A DNA stretch of 64,000 nt from Niastella soli. GTDB lineage: Bacteria > Bacteroidota > Bacteroidia > Chitinophagales > Chitinophagaceae. The translations under genes were made by a program, and so were the position numbers. The stretch's first letter is position 1. Each line of letters starts with the position of its first letter. This document shows positions 52,727 to 61,779 of the stretch, piece by piece. The notes under the pieces are model-generated. The model worked only from the letters and a program-made list of their open reading frames with translations, did no database searches and was not told the DNA's origin. Location: NCBI RefSeq assembly GCF_017742245.1, contig NZ_JAGHKO010000004.1, positions 186,001 through 250,000 of the forward strand, given 5' to 3'.

Positions 52727-53464
52727 CTACTTAACACCCCCGCTCCAAAACCAATTCCCTTCTTCGGTAAAAAACCATTTGCCATTGCCATTCACTGTTT
52801 CGCCCTGCATGGTAAAACCATCATAGGCCAGTTGAATGCCGGCATTCACCATATTGGTTATTTTGTATACTTTACCCGGACCAGCCCGCAGGTTCAACCG
52901 GGTAAGGGTAGTAACTTTGCCAAACTTTTCGGTTTTGCTGATCTGTCCGTTCACCACCTGAGCACTGCCATTCACCAATGCGATCAGTTTATCCATATCC
53001 ACCTTAAGACCCGGACAGTTCTTTAAAGAATAAATTTCATGATGTCCTATAATATGCAGGCGATCAGCGGGAATGCTCCAACGCTGACATATGCCTCGTA
53101 TTAGTTCAGCACTGGTGGCATACATAGCATCAGTCCATTCACTGCTTTCATTGCCTTCATGTTCCACCCCAATAGTATAGTAGTTGGGATTGATGAACAT
53201 CCCATCCGTTGTCTTTTTGATCAGGGGCCAGGTAGGGTCATGAATGCGGCCGGCATGCCAGGCAGTTTCGGTTTCATCGACATATTGATGTACCTCGCCA
53301 TTCTTACCAATACCATAATGGCTCGATACCTGCGACAACGGGCTCATGAACCAGCTATCGGTACCTTTCAGTGTGCCATCCATAATATGAATAACAATGG
53401 CTTCGGGACGGTAAGTCCTTCTTCCCTGTGTAAAGTTGGGACTTGCTACTGATGTGATGTTCAT
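52727..53464 (-). CDS. N-acetylmuramoyl-L-alanine amidase with SH3 domain
   Basis: A 245-residue protein without a classic signal peptide. An amidase_2 domain (about 5-165) contains EAIVIHIMDGTLKG (zinc His26), SSHYGIGKNGEVHQYV, TIGVEHEGN, IIGHHEIYSLKNCPGLKVDM with the second His and the Cys, so the fold and zinc site look complete. A bacterial SH3 domain follows (about 178-243: TRLNLRAGPGKVYKITNMV, GNGKWFFTEEG). It would cut the amide between muramic acid and L-alanine in peptidoglycan. The gene lies 9 bases downstream of a membrane protein gene, suggesting a small lytic unit. Confidence 0.9.
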   Translation of the reverse strand: MNITSVASPNFTQGRRTYRPEAIVIHIMDGTLKGTDSWFMSPLSQVSSHYGIGKNGEVHQYVDETETAWHAGRIHDPTWPLIKKTTDGMFINPNYYTIGVEHEGNESSEWTDAMYATSAELIRGICQRWSIPADRLHIIGHHEIYSLKNCPGLKVDMDKLIALVNGSAQVVNGQISKTEKFGKVTTLTRLNLRAGPGKVYKITNMVNAGIQLAYDGFTMQGETVNGNGKWFFTEEGNWFWSGGVK

Positions 53465-53473
53465 ATATTCGTT

Positions 53474-54151
53474 TTAACCCTGTGCAGGCGTGTTCAAGGC
53501 TTCATCCACCACTTTCTCCGTCAGGGCTTCAGAAGCAGTTCCTTTGTTTTCTGTGATCTTTAATGCAGCATACGTAGCCGAACTTAATCCAAGCAGGATC
53601 AAATTATTGTCGCCGATAATTGGAATTATAAAATCGGTTGAATGCAGCAGACAGTTGGCCAGGTTAGGATCGCCTTTGGCAAAATCATTGATACAAAAGC
53701 CGGGATCTCCCAGGTTACCCAGCACCGATGCAATAAACCAGATGCCAAAAATGGCGTTAAATAAAACTGCCTGGAACCGTTGGATGCTGACCCCGTTTTG
53801 ATCGGATAGAATATCCAGGATAAAATTGGTGGTCTTTATGTCCTGATGCCGGAAGATCAACGCATTCTGCTGATCACCCAGATCAATGACACGGGCCACG
53901 GCCGTAGTACCGGCGCTGATACCCAGTAACACCAGGGTTGAATAATGCAGGTTAGGCGCATGACCGGTTTGAATGATAACGGTGGTAAATACCGTAAGAA
54001 TGATCAGCGACCACCAGGCCAGTTGAACCCGCGACCAGCTGTAAGGACGGGGATTGACTTTGCTCAGGTCGCGCAACATGTTGAATTTTCGATCGCACAC
54101 GACTACACAGGCAGTTAGAATGGCAAATAGGGCCCAGAACTGAAAAAGCAT
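53474..54151 (-). CDS. Hypothetical five-helix membrane protein
   Basis: A 225-residue integral membrane protein with helices near 3-20, 45-63, 72-90, 128-147 and about 175-195. Conserved-looking motifs include RPYSWSRVQLAWWSLIILTV, LVLLGISAGTTAVARVIDLG, FILDILSDQNGVSIQRFQ and LLGLSSATYAALKITENKG. I recall a family with a GIS-x-x-T motif and the sequence SDxxGxSxxRxQ, but cannot name it. The C-terminus is a short polar tail (TEKVVDEALNTPAQG). It heads the cassette with the amidase and the DUF2235 hydrolase; a pore or holin-like job is only an inference. Confidence 0.65.
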   Translation of the reverse strand: MLFQFWALFAILTACVVVCDRKFNMLRDLSKVNPRPYSWSRVQLAWWSLIILTVFTTVIIQTGHAPNLHYSTLVLLGISAGTTAVARVIDLGDQQNALIFRHQDIKTTNFILDILSDQNGVSIQRFQAVLFNAIFGIWFIASVLGNLGDPGFCINDFAKGDPNLANCLLHSTDFIIPIIGDNNLILLGLSSATYAALKITENKGTASEALTEKVVDEALNTPAQG

Positions 54152-54904
54152 AAGGAGTTATTTTTAAGGGACATTGATTTGACAATCCCTTTACTTCCAA
54201 AGGGAATGCCGGATTTCAAAAACCAAGAGTTTCTACTTACGGTTTAATCGTTCAAATTGAAGAATACCGGTATAAAGGGCTTTATCAGCGCTTAACCGGC
54301 GGGTATAGAGGGAATGAGGGCGTGAAGATATATAGACATTCATTAATAAAAAAAGGAAGTAATACGTGATGTTTTGGTAAAAATACTGGGTGGCCAGTTG
54401 ACCGGTTGATCAGTTGACGAGAGGAAAGAGCGTTAACGGGTTGATAAGGATTCCGTTCCAGCGGTTTGCTGAAATGGTAGTCTTATTCTGTTCTTATTCC
54501 AGTCAGATTCACTCCAGATATACTAAAACAGGCCATTTACCTATTCAGAATGCCACTGAAATGCCACTGGAATGCCACTGAAACCCCATATTCAGTGGCA
54601 TTCTTATGCAATATTAGTGCGATTCCGATGCAATTTTGGACGGGTATGTGGCTATATCTGATATATGACACTAGAATTAATCGTGCATCTGGCATGAGTA
54701 TAACCAGGACTATGACAGGCCTCTACAAGCGCTTGTTAGGTTCAATTGGGTTAAAAAGCGGCATCCAGATAGCCAAAATTGCCTTATTTGTGCTATCAAT
54801 CAACAAATTAATGACAGCTTCTGACACTAACCTGACATTTTTTCACCTCGCCAGCCCGCGGCATAATCATTGATAACCATAAGAGAACATTAAATTCAGC
54901 ATAT
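54152..54904. other. 750-base non-coding gap upstream of dnaK
   Basis: It contains GCCACTGAAATGCCACTGG-type tandem units (54550-54580) that end in a perfect 13-bp hairpin, GAATGCCACTGAA / TTCAGTGGCATTC, with an 8-base loop (54570-54602). A reading frame of 107 codons here is low-complexity at its start and is not supported. No CIRCE element was found upstream of dnaK. Confidence 0.6.
54570..54602. repeat. Hairpin with tandem copies of AATGCCACTG
   Basis: Three direct copies of AATGCCACTG(A/G) (54549-54580) and one inverted copy (54593-54602), so the third and the inverted copy form a perfect stem. The function is unclear; it lacks a T run. Confidence 0.8.
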
Positions 54905-56818
54905 ATGGGAAAGATAATAGGAATTGACCTCGGTACCACAAACAGCTGCGTGGCAGTAATGGAAGGTAATGAACCCGTGGTAATTGCCAATGACGAGGGT
55001 CGCCGTACAACCCCGTCAGTAGTGGCTTTTTTAAAGAACGGCGAAAGAAAAGTAGGCGATCCGGCAAAACGCCAGGCAATCACCAACCCACACAACACCA
55101 TCATGAGCGTTAAGCGTTTCATGGGTCGCAGGTTTGACGAGGTGACAGAAGAGATCAGCCATTGGAGCTATAAAGTTACAAAAGGTGACAATAATACGGT
55201 ACGTATTGACATAGACGGCCGCTTATATACACCCCAGGAAATTTCAGCCATGATCCTTCAAAAAATGAAGAAGACCGCTGAAGACTACCTGGGTCAGGAA
55301 GTAAATGAAGCCGTAATTACAGTTCCGGCTTATTTTAACGACGCACAACGTCAGGCTACCAAAGAAGCCGGTGAAATTGCCGGTTTAAATGTACGCCGTA
55401 TCGTGAACGAGCCTACGGCTGCTGCCCTGGCTTACGGTCTCGATAAAGGAAGACACGATCAAAAGATCGCCGTATTTGACCTTGGTGGTGGTACATTCGA
55501 TATTTCTGTACTGGAACTGGGCGATGGTGTTTTCGAAGTAAAATCAACCAATGGTGATACCCACCTGGGTGGTGACGACTTCGATAAAGTGATCATGGAC
55601 TGGTTAGCCGGAGAATTCAAAAATGACGAAAATGTTGATCTGCGCAAAGACCCTATGGCCTTACAGCGTTTGAAAGAAGCGGCTGAAAAAGCCAAAGTGG
55701 AATTGTCTTCTTCAACTGAAACAGAGATCAACCTCCCATACATTACAGCTATTGACGGCGTGCCCAAACACCTGGTTAAAAAATTGACCCGTGCCAAATT
55801 TGAGCAGTTAGCCGATAAATTATTCGAACGCTGTTTGAAACCTTGCGAACAGGCACTGAAAGATGCCGGTTTATCTACTTCAGCAATCGATGAAGTGATC
55901 CTCGTAGGTGGTAGTACCCGTATTCCTAAAGTACAGGAAATTGTAGAAAAATTCTTTGGCAAGAAACCCAACAAGAGCGTGAACCCCGATGAGGTGGTAG
56001 CCGTTGGTGCTGCTATTCAGGGTGCGGTATTGACCGGTGAAGTAAAAGACGTACTGTTGCTCGACGTTACACCGCTGAGCCTCGGTATTGAAACACTGGG
56101 TAATGCAATGACCCCGCTGATCACTGCCAATACAACCATTCCGACCAAAAAGTCTGAAATATTCTCAACAGCCAGCGATAACCAGCCCGGTGTTGAAATT
56201 CATGTACTGCAAGGCGAACGTCCTTTGGCCAATCAGAACAAAAGCCTCGGTCGCTTCCAGTTAACAGATATTCCACCTGCGCCACGTGGTGTACCTAAGA
56301 TCGAAGTTATTTTCGACATCGATGCCAATGGTATCCTGCATGTAACCGCAAAAGACCAGGGCACTGGTAAAGAACAAAAGATCCGGATTGAAGCCGGTAG
56401 CGGTTTAAGCAAAGAGGAAATTGAAAAAATGAAAGCCGAAGCAAAGGCCAATGAGACCAGCGACAAGGCTGCCCGCGAAAAGATCGATAAAATTAACCAG
56501 GCCGACAGTTTGATTTTCCAAACAGAAAAACAACTGAAAGAATATGGTGATAAGATCCCGGCCGATAAAAAAGCGCCTATTGAAACTGCGCTGAACAAAT
56601 TGAAAGAAGCGCACAAATCACAGGATATTGAGGCCATTGATGCCGCTTCAACTGAAATGAACAACGCCTGGACAGCAGCCAGCGAAGAGTTGTACAAAGC
56701 CACACAAGGCCAACAAGCTGGTGGCGAGCAACCCGGAGCCGGTGGTAACCAACAACAAGGCGGCAACCAGGGTGGCGGCGAAAACGTGACCGACGCCGAG
56801 TTTGAAGAAGTGAAATAA
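54905..56818 (+). CDS. dnaK: Hsp70 chaperone DnaK
   Basis: A 637-residue Hsp70 that binds exposed hydrophobic peptides in an ATP-driven cycle with DnaJ and GrpE. The nucleotide domain begins [20 protein letters not shown] and has [52 protein letters not shown] and [20 protein letters not shown]; the linker is [16 protein letters not shown]; then the substrate domain and a Gly/Gln-rich tail ending DAEFEEVK, close to the usual EEVD-like end. Length and motifs are typical. No grpE or dnaJ is next to it in the window. Confidence 0.98.
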   Translation: MGKIIGIDLGTTNSCVAVMEGNEPVVIANDEGRRTTPSVVAFLKNGERKVGDPAKRQAITNPHNTIMSVKRFMGRRFDEVTEEISHWSYKVTKGDNNTVRIDIDGRLYTPQEISAMILQKMKKTAEDYLGQEVNEAVITVPAYFNDAQRQATKEAGEIAGLNVRRIVNEPTAAALAYGLDKGRHDQKIAVFDLGGGTFDISVLELGDGVFEVKSTNGDTHLGGDDFDKVIMDWLAGEFKNDENVDLRKDPMALQRLKEAAEKAKVELSSSTETEINLPYITAIDGVPKHLVKKLTRAKFEQLADKLFERCLKPCEQALKDAGLSTSAIDEVILVGGSTRIPKVQEIVEKFFGKKPNKSVNPDEVVAVGAAIQGAVLTGEVKDVLLLDVTPLSLGIETLGNAMTPLITANTTIPTKKSEIFSTASDNQPGVEIHVLQGERPLANQNKSLGRFQLTDIPPAPRGVPKIEVIFDIDANGILHVTAKDQGTGKEQKIRIEAGSGLSKEEIEKMKAEAKANETSDKAAREKIDKINQADSLIFQTEKQLKEYGDKIPADKKAPIETALNKLKEAHKSQDIEAIDAASTEMNNAWTAASEELYKATQGQQAGGEQPGAGGNQQQGGNQGGGENVTDAEFEEVK

Positions 56819-56844
56819 GGGACGAGGATTATATAAAAGACGAC

Positions 56845-56879
56845 AATCCCCCGATCCGCCAGCTGGCGGACGGGGGATT
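56845..56879 (+). terminator. Rho-independent terminator of dnaK
   Basis: AATCCCCCGATCCGCCAGC / GCTGGCGGACGGGGGATT, a long GC-rich stem followed by TTTAAT. Confidence 0.9.
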
Positions 56880-56894
56880 TTAATTTACCCTTTA

Positions 56895-57029
56895 GCACAA
56901 GCATCCGCTTACACCAGGGAGGGGTGACCTGTAAGGCCCGCCATCGGATCTTAAACTTTCAGCAGGCTTATGCGGTCTGACAGGTCATCCTTTTAGTTCT
57001 ACAATAGTAGCGCAAGCGTCCGCTTGTGC
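56895..57029. mobile_element. Putative 135-bp inverted-repeat (MITE-like) element
   Basis: Both ends resemble each other in inverted orientation: GCACAAGCATCCGCTT (56895-56910) against GCACAAGCGGACGCTT (the reverse complement of the end at 57029), with an inner pair GGTGACCTGT / ACAGGTCAT. No coding sequence lies between. This fits a small non-autonomous element, or a structured repeat, between dnaK and the lipoprotein gene. No target duplication was identified. Confidence 0.5.
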
Positions 57030-57052
57030 CTGATTATTGTAAGGGAAATTTT

Positions 57053-57086
57053 CTTTCATTTTTAAAGGGCTGTTTATATCTTGTGG
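57053..57086 (+). promoter_or_regulatory. 34-bp block shared with 57987-58020
   Basis: CTTTCATTT, a variable middle and TTTATATCTTGTGG have the same length and order as the block at 57987-58020; about 24 of 34 bases agree by hand count. It ends 17 bases before the lipoprotein ATG. It probably holds the promoter. Confidence 0.6.
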
Positions 57087-57103
57087 CTCAACAAAAACCA
57101 TCC

Positions 57104-57916
57104 ATGAAAACTACTTCTTTCCTGGTTCTGGCATTAAGTGCCTTAACTATTTCATCCTGCAAAAAAGACAAACCAGCTCTCAACGAATTCAAATTATCCA
57201 AAATTTCTAAGTATACGCACAGCAATCCACCATACAGGTCATATAATGAGATCTATGAGTTTAACTATGATGGCCTTAATCGGGTAACCGAGATAACCTA
57301 TTCAGAGGAAGATTCCATAAACCAACAATGGATAACACAAAACTCTGGAATTCAGAAGTTCTTTTATAATGGAGCAGCGCAACAGCCCTATAAATCTACT
57401 TACGAACGGAAAAATTCTAACAGCAGGGAGACTTATTATTTTTATGATAACAGCAACAGGCTGATAGCTGATTCTACCTATAGTAGCAATAACTATTCCC
57501 TACGTAAATACAACTGGGTAGACGATAAATTGTTGACTTATGGCGGCCCGGCCAATAAGCTTACAGACTCATGCATCCTGTTAAACAACAATATATCCAT
57601 GCAATTCTATCATGACTATCTTCTGGGACATGTTCAAATTTCTTTTTGGTATGACGCCTACATTAATCCATTATATACCTTAAATATCCGCTCCGCGATG
57701 CCAATATCTGTACTTGAAGGATTCCTTTCACCTGGCTACAGTAAAAACAATGTTATCGGGGCATCATACACTAATACTATAGACAACAGCTCGGCTTCTA
57801 AATTCGAGATCAATATTACCAATATATATCAATACAATAGCGTGGGCCTGCCGGTTGAATGTCAAACGGGCTCAGGCAACAATTACGCCCTTATAAAATA
57901 TTATTATACCAACTGA
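57104..57916 (+). CDS. Hypothetical lipoprotein, DUF4595-like
   Basis: A 270-residue lipoprotein from the ATG at 57104 (MKTTSFLVLALSALTISSC, lipobox ISSC at Cys19). The mature protein is mostly beta-strand, with YEFNYDGLNRVTEITYSEED, YYFYDNSNRLIADSTY and PVECQTGSGNNYALIKYYYT, like repeat-rich secreted proteins of the DUF4595/YD-repeat type. It is the paralogue of 58629-59534 (about 900 bases downstream) and shares motifs such as FFYNG(A/N)xQxPY(K/R)ST. Location at the cell surface or periplasm is inferred from the lipobox. Function unknown. Confidence 0.7.
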   Translation: MKTTSFLVLALSALTISSCKKDKPALNEFKLSKISKYTHSNPPYRSYNEIYEFNYDGLNRVTEITYSEEDSINQQWITQNSGIQKFFYNGAAQQPYKSTYERKNSNSRETYYFYDNSNRLIADSTYSSNNYSLRKYNWVDDKLLTYGGPANKLTDSCILLNNNISMQFYHDYLLGHVQISFWYDAYINPLYTLNIRSAMPISVLEGFLSPGYSKNNVIGASYTNTIDNSSASKFEINITNIYQYNSVGLPVECQTGSGNNYALIKYYYTN

Positions 57917-57986
57917 CAAAAAAAAAAAGTTCCCCGCGCAATAATGCCGGGGGGGGTGTATTTTCAGGCAGGGTTAAGCGAATTAA

Positions 57987-58020
57987 CTTTCATTTGTTAA
58001 ACCAGATTTATATCTTGTGG
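57987..58020 (+). promoter_or_regulatory. 34-bp block, second copy
   Basis: CTTTCATTTGTTAAACC and TTTATATCTTGTGG; same layout as the block at 57053-57086. It lies 81 bases upstream of the DinB-like gene, which is followed by the lipoprotein paralogue. Confidence 0.6.
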
Positions 58021-58101
58021 CCAGTCAAAAACGCTAATCCCTGTTATATTACCTATATTAGGACCTGGCTTATGCTATAAAACGAGGTCAACCTTAATAA
58101 T

Positions 58102-58593
58102 ATGAATAAAAATTACCGCCCTGGTGCTATTGGCGCCCTACTGGATGAATACGAGCGCGCCATTGATGACTTAAAAGCGGTGATCGCCAACATCAACGAT
58201 ACTTTGTTGACCAAAATCATTGATCCTGATACAGCTGATGAGAATTGCCGGTCCATTCAAACCATTTTATCGCATGTAGTGCATTCCGGATATGGGTATG
58301 CTACCAGTATTCATAATTTAAAAGATCATAACTTAACCCGTCGCGCAAAAAGCTTTCATCCCACAGTACAGGAATACCTCATTGACCTGACCAAAGTTTT
58401 TTCATTCACTGAAAAAGTGCTCAGTGAATTCAAAGATGATGAGTTGGAACAATTCGACACCGCATTAAAAATAAAGGCTGGCTGGGGCCAGGTATATGAT
58501 ATAGAACAAATGATGGAACATGCCATTGTGCATATACTCAGACACAGACGCCAGCTTGAAAAATTTATATACAAGGCAACGAACCCTCTTTAA
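58102..58593 (+). CDS. DinB-like four-helix protein
   Basis: A 163-residue all-helical protein of the DinB/YfiT type, four helices with the typical metal-site histidines: H90 area aside, H near 53 (ILSHVVHSGYGY), and the pair in MEHAIVHILRHRRQLEKF. Members bind a metal and some are thiol-transferases or respond to DNA damage; the reaction here is unknown. The gene lies between two paralogous lipoproteins, 35 bases before the second, with which it is probably co-transcribed. Start is the ATG at 58102. Confidence in the fold is good, in the function low. Confidence 0.78.
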   Translation: MNKNYRPGAIGALLDEYERAIDDLKAVIANINDTLLTKIIDPDTADENCRSIQTILSHVVHSGYGYATSIHNLKDHNLTRRAKSFHPTVQEYLIDLTKVFSFTEKVLSEFKDDELEQFDTALKIKAGWGQVYDIEQMMEHAIVHILRHRRQLEKFIYKATNPL

Positions 58594-58628
58594 AATTGAT
58601 CAACCAAACCAAAAACTGAATCCCCTTT

Positions 58629-59534
58629 ATGAAATCGAGCTTGACCATGCGTTACCTGGCATTTATGCTATGCATTTCCCTTGTATTTTCATGCACCCCA
58701 CAAAAAGACGATCCTGGCACAGACCCTGGGCCAGGTACTGGTACTGATACGGTGGTACTTGACCCAAACGGTACAAAACTGGCAAAGGTGATTGTATTTA
58801 CTTATACCCAACCCAAACAGTATATTGAGGTTTTTGAATATCACTACGACAACCTCAACCGCATTACTGAGATCACGTATGCTAAAGGAGATTCTGTAAA
58901 CGGAAAAATTGAAGCCCCTAATTCAATAGCTAAGAAGTTCCTTTATAATGGCAATGAACAGCTGCCCTACAGGAGCACAGGCTCCGTTCCAACAGATGTC
59001 ACTGAAGACATATATCATTTCTACGATAATAACGGCAGGTCAGTAACCGATTCTATGCCGGCTAGCCATTGCAACTGTTACACTACCAAAAAACGCCAAT
59101 GGCTCAGCGATAAAACTATTGCCCAAACTGTCACTTATGATAGCAGACTTGGTTTTCTTATTTCTGTCAATGACACCAGCCTGATCAGCAACAATAATAT
59201 AAGCACGCAGACAAAATGGGACAATACAAATGGCCAGACCGCTTTTTACAGAACGTACGACAATAAAACAAACCCATTAAACAAGCTGAATGTTCAGGCG
59301 GCCATCAGCTTTATGATAACGGGCGGTGTACCTACACCAGCCATCAATAAAAACAATATCACCGACTATACCTATGGCATTATTCAAACAACAGGCTTAA
59401 ACGCCGGCACCTTCCTTAAAAGGGGCGCCATCACGTATACCTACAGTTACAACAATGCAGGCATGCCAATTGAATGTGAGTTTAGCGAAACAGGTTCAAC
59501 CCCGGGTAAAATAAAATTCTACTACACCAAATAA
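58629..59534 (+). CDS. Hypothetical lipoprotein, paralogue of 57104-57916
   Basis: A 301-residue lipoprotein with lipobox LVFSC (Cys22, ATG at 58629; an internal ATG at 58647 is also possible), followed by a Gly/Pro/Thr linker (DDPGTDPGPGTGTDT). The beta-rich body repeats the motifs of the upstream paralogue: YHYDNLNRITEITYAKGDSV, KKFLYNGNEQLPYRST, YHFYDNNGRSVTDSM, PIECEFSETG and KIKFYYTK. The pair arose by tandem duplication with the promoter block. Role unknown, probably cell surface. A terminator follows. Confidence 0.7.
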   Translation: MKSSLTMRYLAFMLCISLVFSCTPQKDDPGTDPGPGTGTDTVVLDPNGTKLAKVIVFTYTQPKQYIEVFEYHYDNLNRITEITYAKGDSVNGKIEAPNSIAKKFLYNGNEQLPYRSTGSVPTDVTEDIYHFYDNNGRSVTDSMPASHCNCYTTKKRQWLSDKTIAQTVTYDSRLGFLISVNDTSLISNNNISTQTKWDNTNGQTAFYRTYDNKTNPLNKLNVQAAISFMITGGVPTPAINKNNITDYTYGIIQTTGLNAGTFLKRGAITYTYSYNNAGMPIECEFSETGSTPGKIKFYYTK

Positions 59535-59545
59535 AAGATAAATAA

Positions 59546-59581
59546 AAAGCCCCCGACGAGTTATGTTGTCGGGGGACTTTT
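59546..59581 (+). terminator. Rho-independent terminator
   Basis: AAAAGCCCCCGACGA / TGTCGGGGGACTTTT hairpin 11 bases after the lipoprotein stop. Confidence 0.88.
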
Positions 59582-59718
59582 CGCAACGATTATGAGAACA
59601 GCTAAAACCGCAATTGCCAGGTAATCCTATTTTTGATTTGCATTTTTACCTCACGCGTACTGTTTGCTTAGCTGACATTTCCTATTCCTGCCGCGCAGCG
59701 GTATATGCCATTAAAACA

Positions 59719-61500
59719 TCAAATGATCTCCATCTTCTCCATCAGGAACGACGCATTCTTATTCTTGGCCACACCGCGTTGCAAGGTGTAATCAAATAAT
59801 AACTCCCCATTGCGAATTGTGCTTTCAAAACAATAATTACTCACCTGTCCTGGCAGTTCATCTTCCAAACGGCTCAACGCAAGGTCGTGCGTGGCAAAAA
59901 GCGTTAAACACCGGTACCGCACCAGCTTTTTTATGAACTGTTCGGAACCATGGGTCTTGTCCTCCGAATTGGTGCCGCGTAAAATCTCATCGATCAGGAT
60001 CAATACCGGAACGGTTTGTTGTTGCAGAAAATGAATGATCTGTTGCAACCGTTTTAATTCAGCCATAAAGTAGGACGTATGTTCCTGTAAACTATCACTC
60101 ACCCTGATGGAACCACGAATGACCATAGGTGTAAAAGCAAAAGAAGCCGCACATACGGGCGCACCACATTGTGCCAGGATGAGATTAATGCCCAGCGTAC
60201 GTAAAAAGGTGGTCTTGCCCGACATATTTGACCCCGTTACCAGCACCAGTTTTTCCTGAACGCCGAAAGAACAATCATTGGCAACACGCCCTTCGGCAGG
60301 GATGAGGGGATGCGCCAGTTGAGTGGCGCTTAGCGCAAGCGTCTCAGTATTTATTGTTGCATACTTATAATCAGGATTATTAAAAGCAAAAGTGGCCAGG
60401 GAGTTGAGGCATTCGATCATTCCCACAGAATGGATCCATTCGTTAAACCCGTCTTTATGCTGGTGTTTCCAATCTTCCAGGGCCCACAAACACTGGATAT
60501 CGTACATAAAAAAGCTGTTCAGCACTATATTTACAAACAGGTTCAACCGCTGATCGAACATGGCCGATAACCGCGACAGCTTTTTTACCGACTGGTGCGC
60601 TTCTACAGCCTGTGTCTTTTCTTTTTTTAACAGCACCGAACTACCGGTTTCCACTTTAGCGAAATGGGACAGGATGGTGGCATACTGATTCAGGATGGCT
60701 TCCTTTTTTCCCAGCAGGGTATGTTGTTGCTGTATACGTTTTGCGTAAGTGCCTATGATGCTCCAGTTGATAAAAACAATCGGGATAAGAAATGCATAGT
60801 TCCCGGTATACAACCAACCAATGAGAAATACAGTACTGTACAAAGGCGTGAGGAATCGCAGCACCTTGATGAAACGATTGCCGTATATAATATGCGGCTG
60901 TTGTAACCAGCTGCCAATATCATTCAGGTTGCCTTCTTTCTCCTCATTCAATAATCCATGGGCCGTTAATAACTGCCCTAATTCCCGTTGTGTACTTAAT
61001 GTTTGAACAGCCTGCTGTTGCGAAGTGATAGCGGCTGCATCCAGCAGGGGATCTGCCAGCTGCCTGGCCAGCAGCTGGGTGCCATGCCAGGTGGTAGTAC
61101 GGTTCAATAAAAGATATAAAGAACCGGGACCAAAAACATCCAGGTCACCAGCAATACTGCCGTATGAAAGAAAGGAATTGCCATCGCCAAACTGGTTGGG
61201 TTTATTTTGCAACACATTCAACTCATTGGTATTAATGAACACCAACTTTTCAAGTAAGGCCTTGCGATCGTTCAAACGCCAGGCAATCCGCACGAGAACT
61301 GCAAAACCAATAGCCAGTAACACCGTGGCGATCATCCAGGCGGAATTATGAACACTGATCCATTTATAAACGCCCCAGGCAAAACCGGCAAAACAAGCCA
61401 TACGCAACGCCGCTACCGCCGTTACAGACGGTTTTAACCGCTCCAATGCATTTGTATAGTGCTGCACTTTCTCTTCGTAAAAAGCAAGAGTTGACGCCAT
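59719..61500 (-). CDS. Membrane-anchored MutS-like ATPase
   Basis: A 593-residue protein with the C-terminal MutS-type ABC ATPase (Walker A GSNMSGKTTF about residue 420, signature region SDSLQEHTSYFMAELKRL, Walker B VLILIDEILRGTNSEDK, and FATHDL). Residues before it form a MutS core-like helical domain. The first 75 residues carry two membrane helices (about 27-46 and 52-70), and another hydrophobic pair lies near 215-245. Mismatch-recognition and connector domains are absent, so it is not classical MutS; it resembles the short MutS-related proteins of Bacteroidota whose function is unknown. A gene of its own, minus strand. Confidence 0.82.
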   Translation of the reverse strand: MASTLAFYEEKVQHYTNALERLKPSVTAVAALRMACFAGFAWGVYKWISVHNSAWMIATVLLAIGFAVLVRIAWRLNDRKALLEKLVFINTNELNVLQNKPNQFGDGNSFLSYGSIAGDLDVFGPGSLYLLLNRTTTWHGTQLLARQLADPLLDAAAITSQQQAVQTLSTQRELGQLLTAHGLLNEEKEGNLNDIGSWLQQPHIIYGNRFIKVLRFLTPLYSTVFLIGWLYTGNYAFLIPIVFINWSIIGTYAKRIQQQHTLLGKKEAILNQYATILSHFAKVETGSSVLLKKEKTQAVEAHQSVKKLSRLSAMFDQRLNLFVNIVLNSFFMYDIQCLWALEDWKHQHKDGFNEWIHSVGMIECLNSLATFAFNNPDYKYATINTETLALSATQLAHPLIPAEGRVANDCSFGVQEKLVLVTGSNMSGKTTFLRTLGINLILAQCGAPVCAASFAFTPMVIRGSIRVSDSLQEHTSYFMAELKRLQQIIHFLQQQTVPVLILIDEILRGTNSEDKTHGSEQFIKKLVRYRCLTLFATHDLALSRLEDELPGQVSNYCFESTIRNGELLFDYTLQRGVAKNKNASFLMEKMEII

Positions 61501-61779
61501 AATCGCTATATATTATTAAATTTTCAAAATGCAAGATAGCTTAAATCGGCAATTCGCCTACGCCCCTCCTTCGCCAAGCCCCACCTATCATTCAACATAC
61601 CGGACCCAAAAGCCCTGTAATTGGTAACCTGAAACCAGCAACCGATAACTTGATGAATATTCACAATACATGACGCACAGGTGTAAGGGTAGTGCCCTGA
61701 ATACCACTAAAATACCCACCTGCTTCACTTGTATTTAACTGTTATAATTGTAACTTTAGTAGCGTTAAACGGCTCAGCA

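Noticed and set aside
54550-54873. A 107-codon frame upstream of dnaK
   Set aside because: Its start is in the tandem repeat and the rest has no protein-like features.
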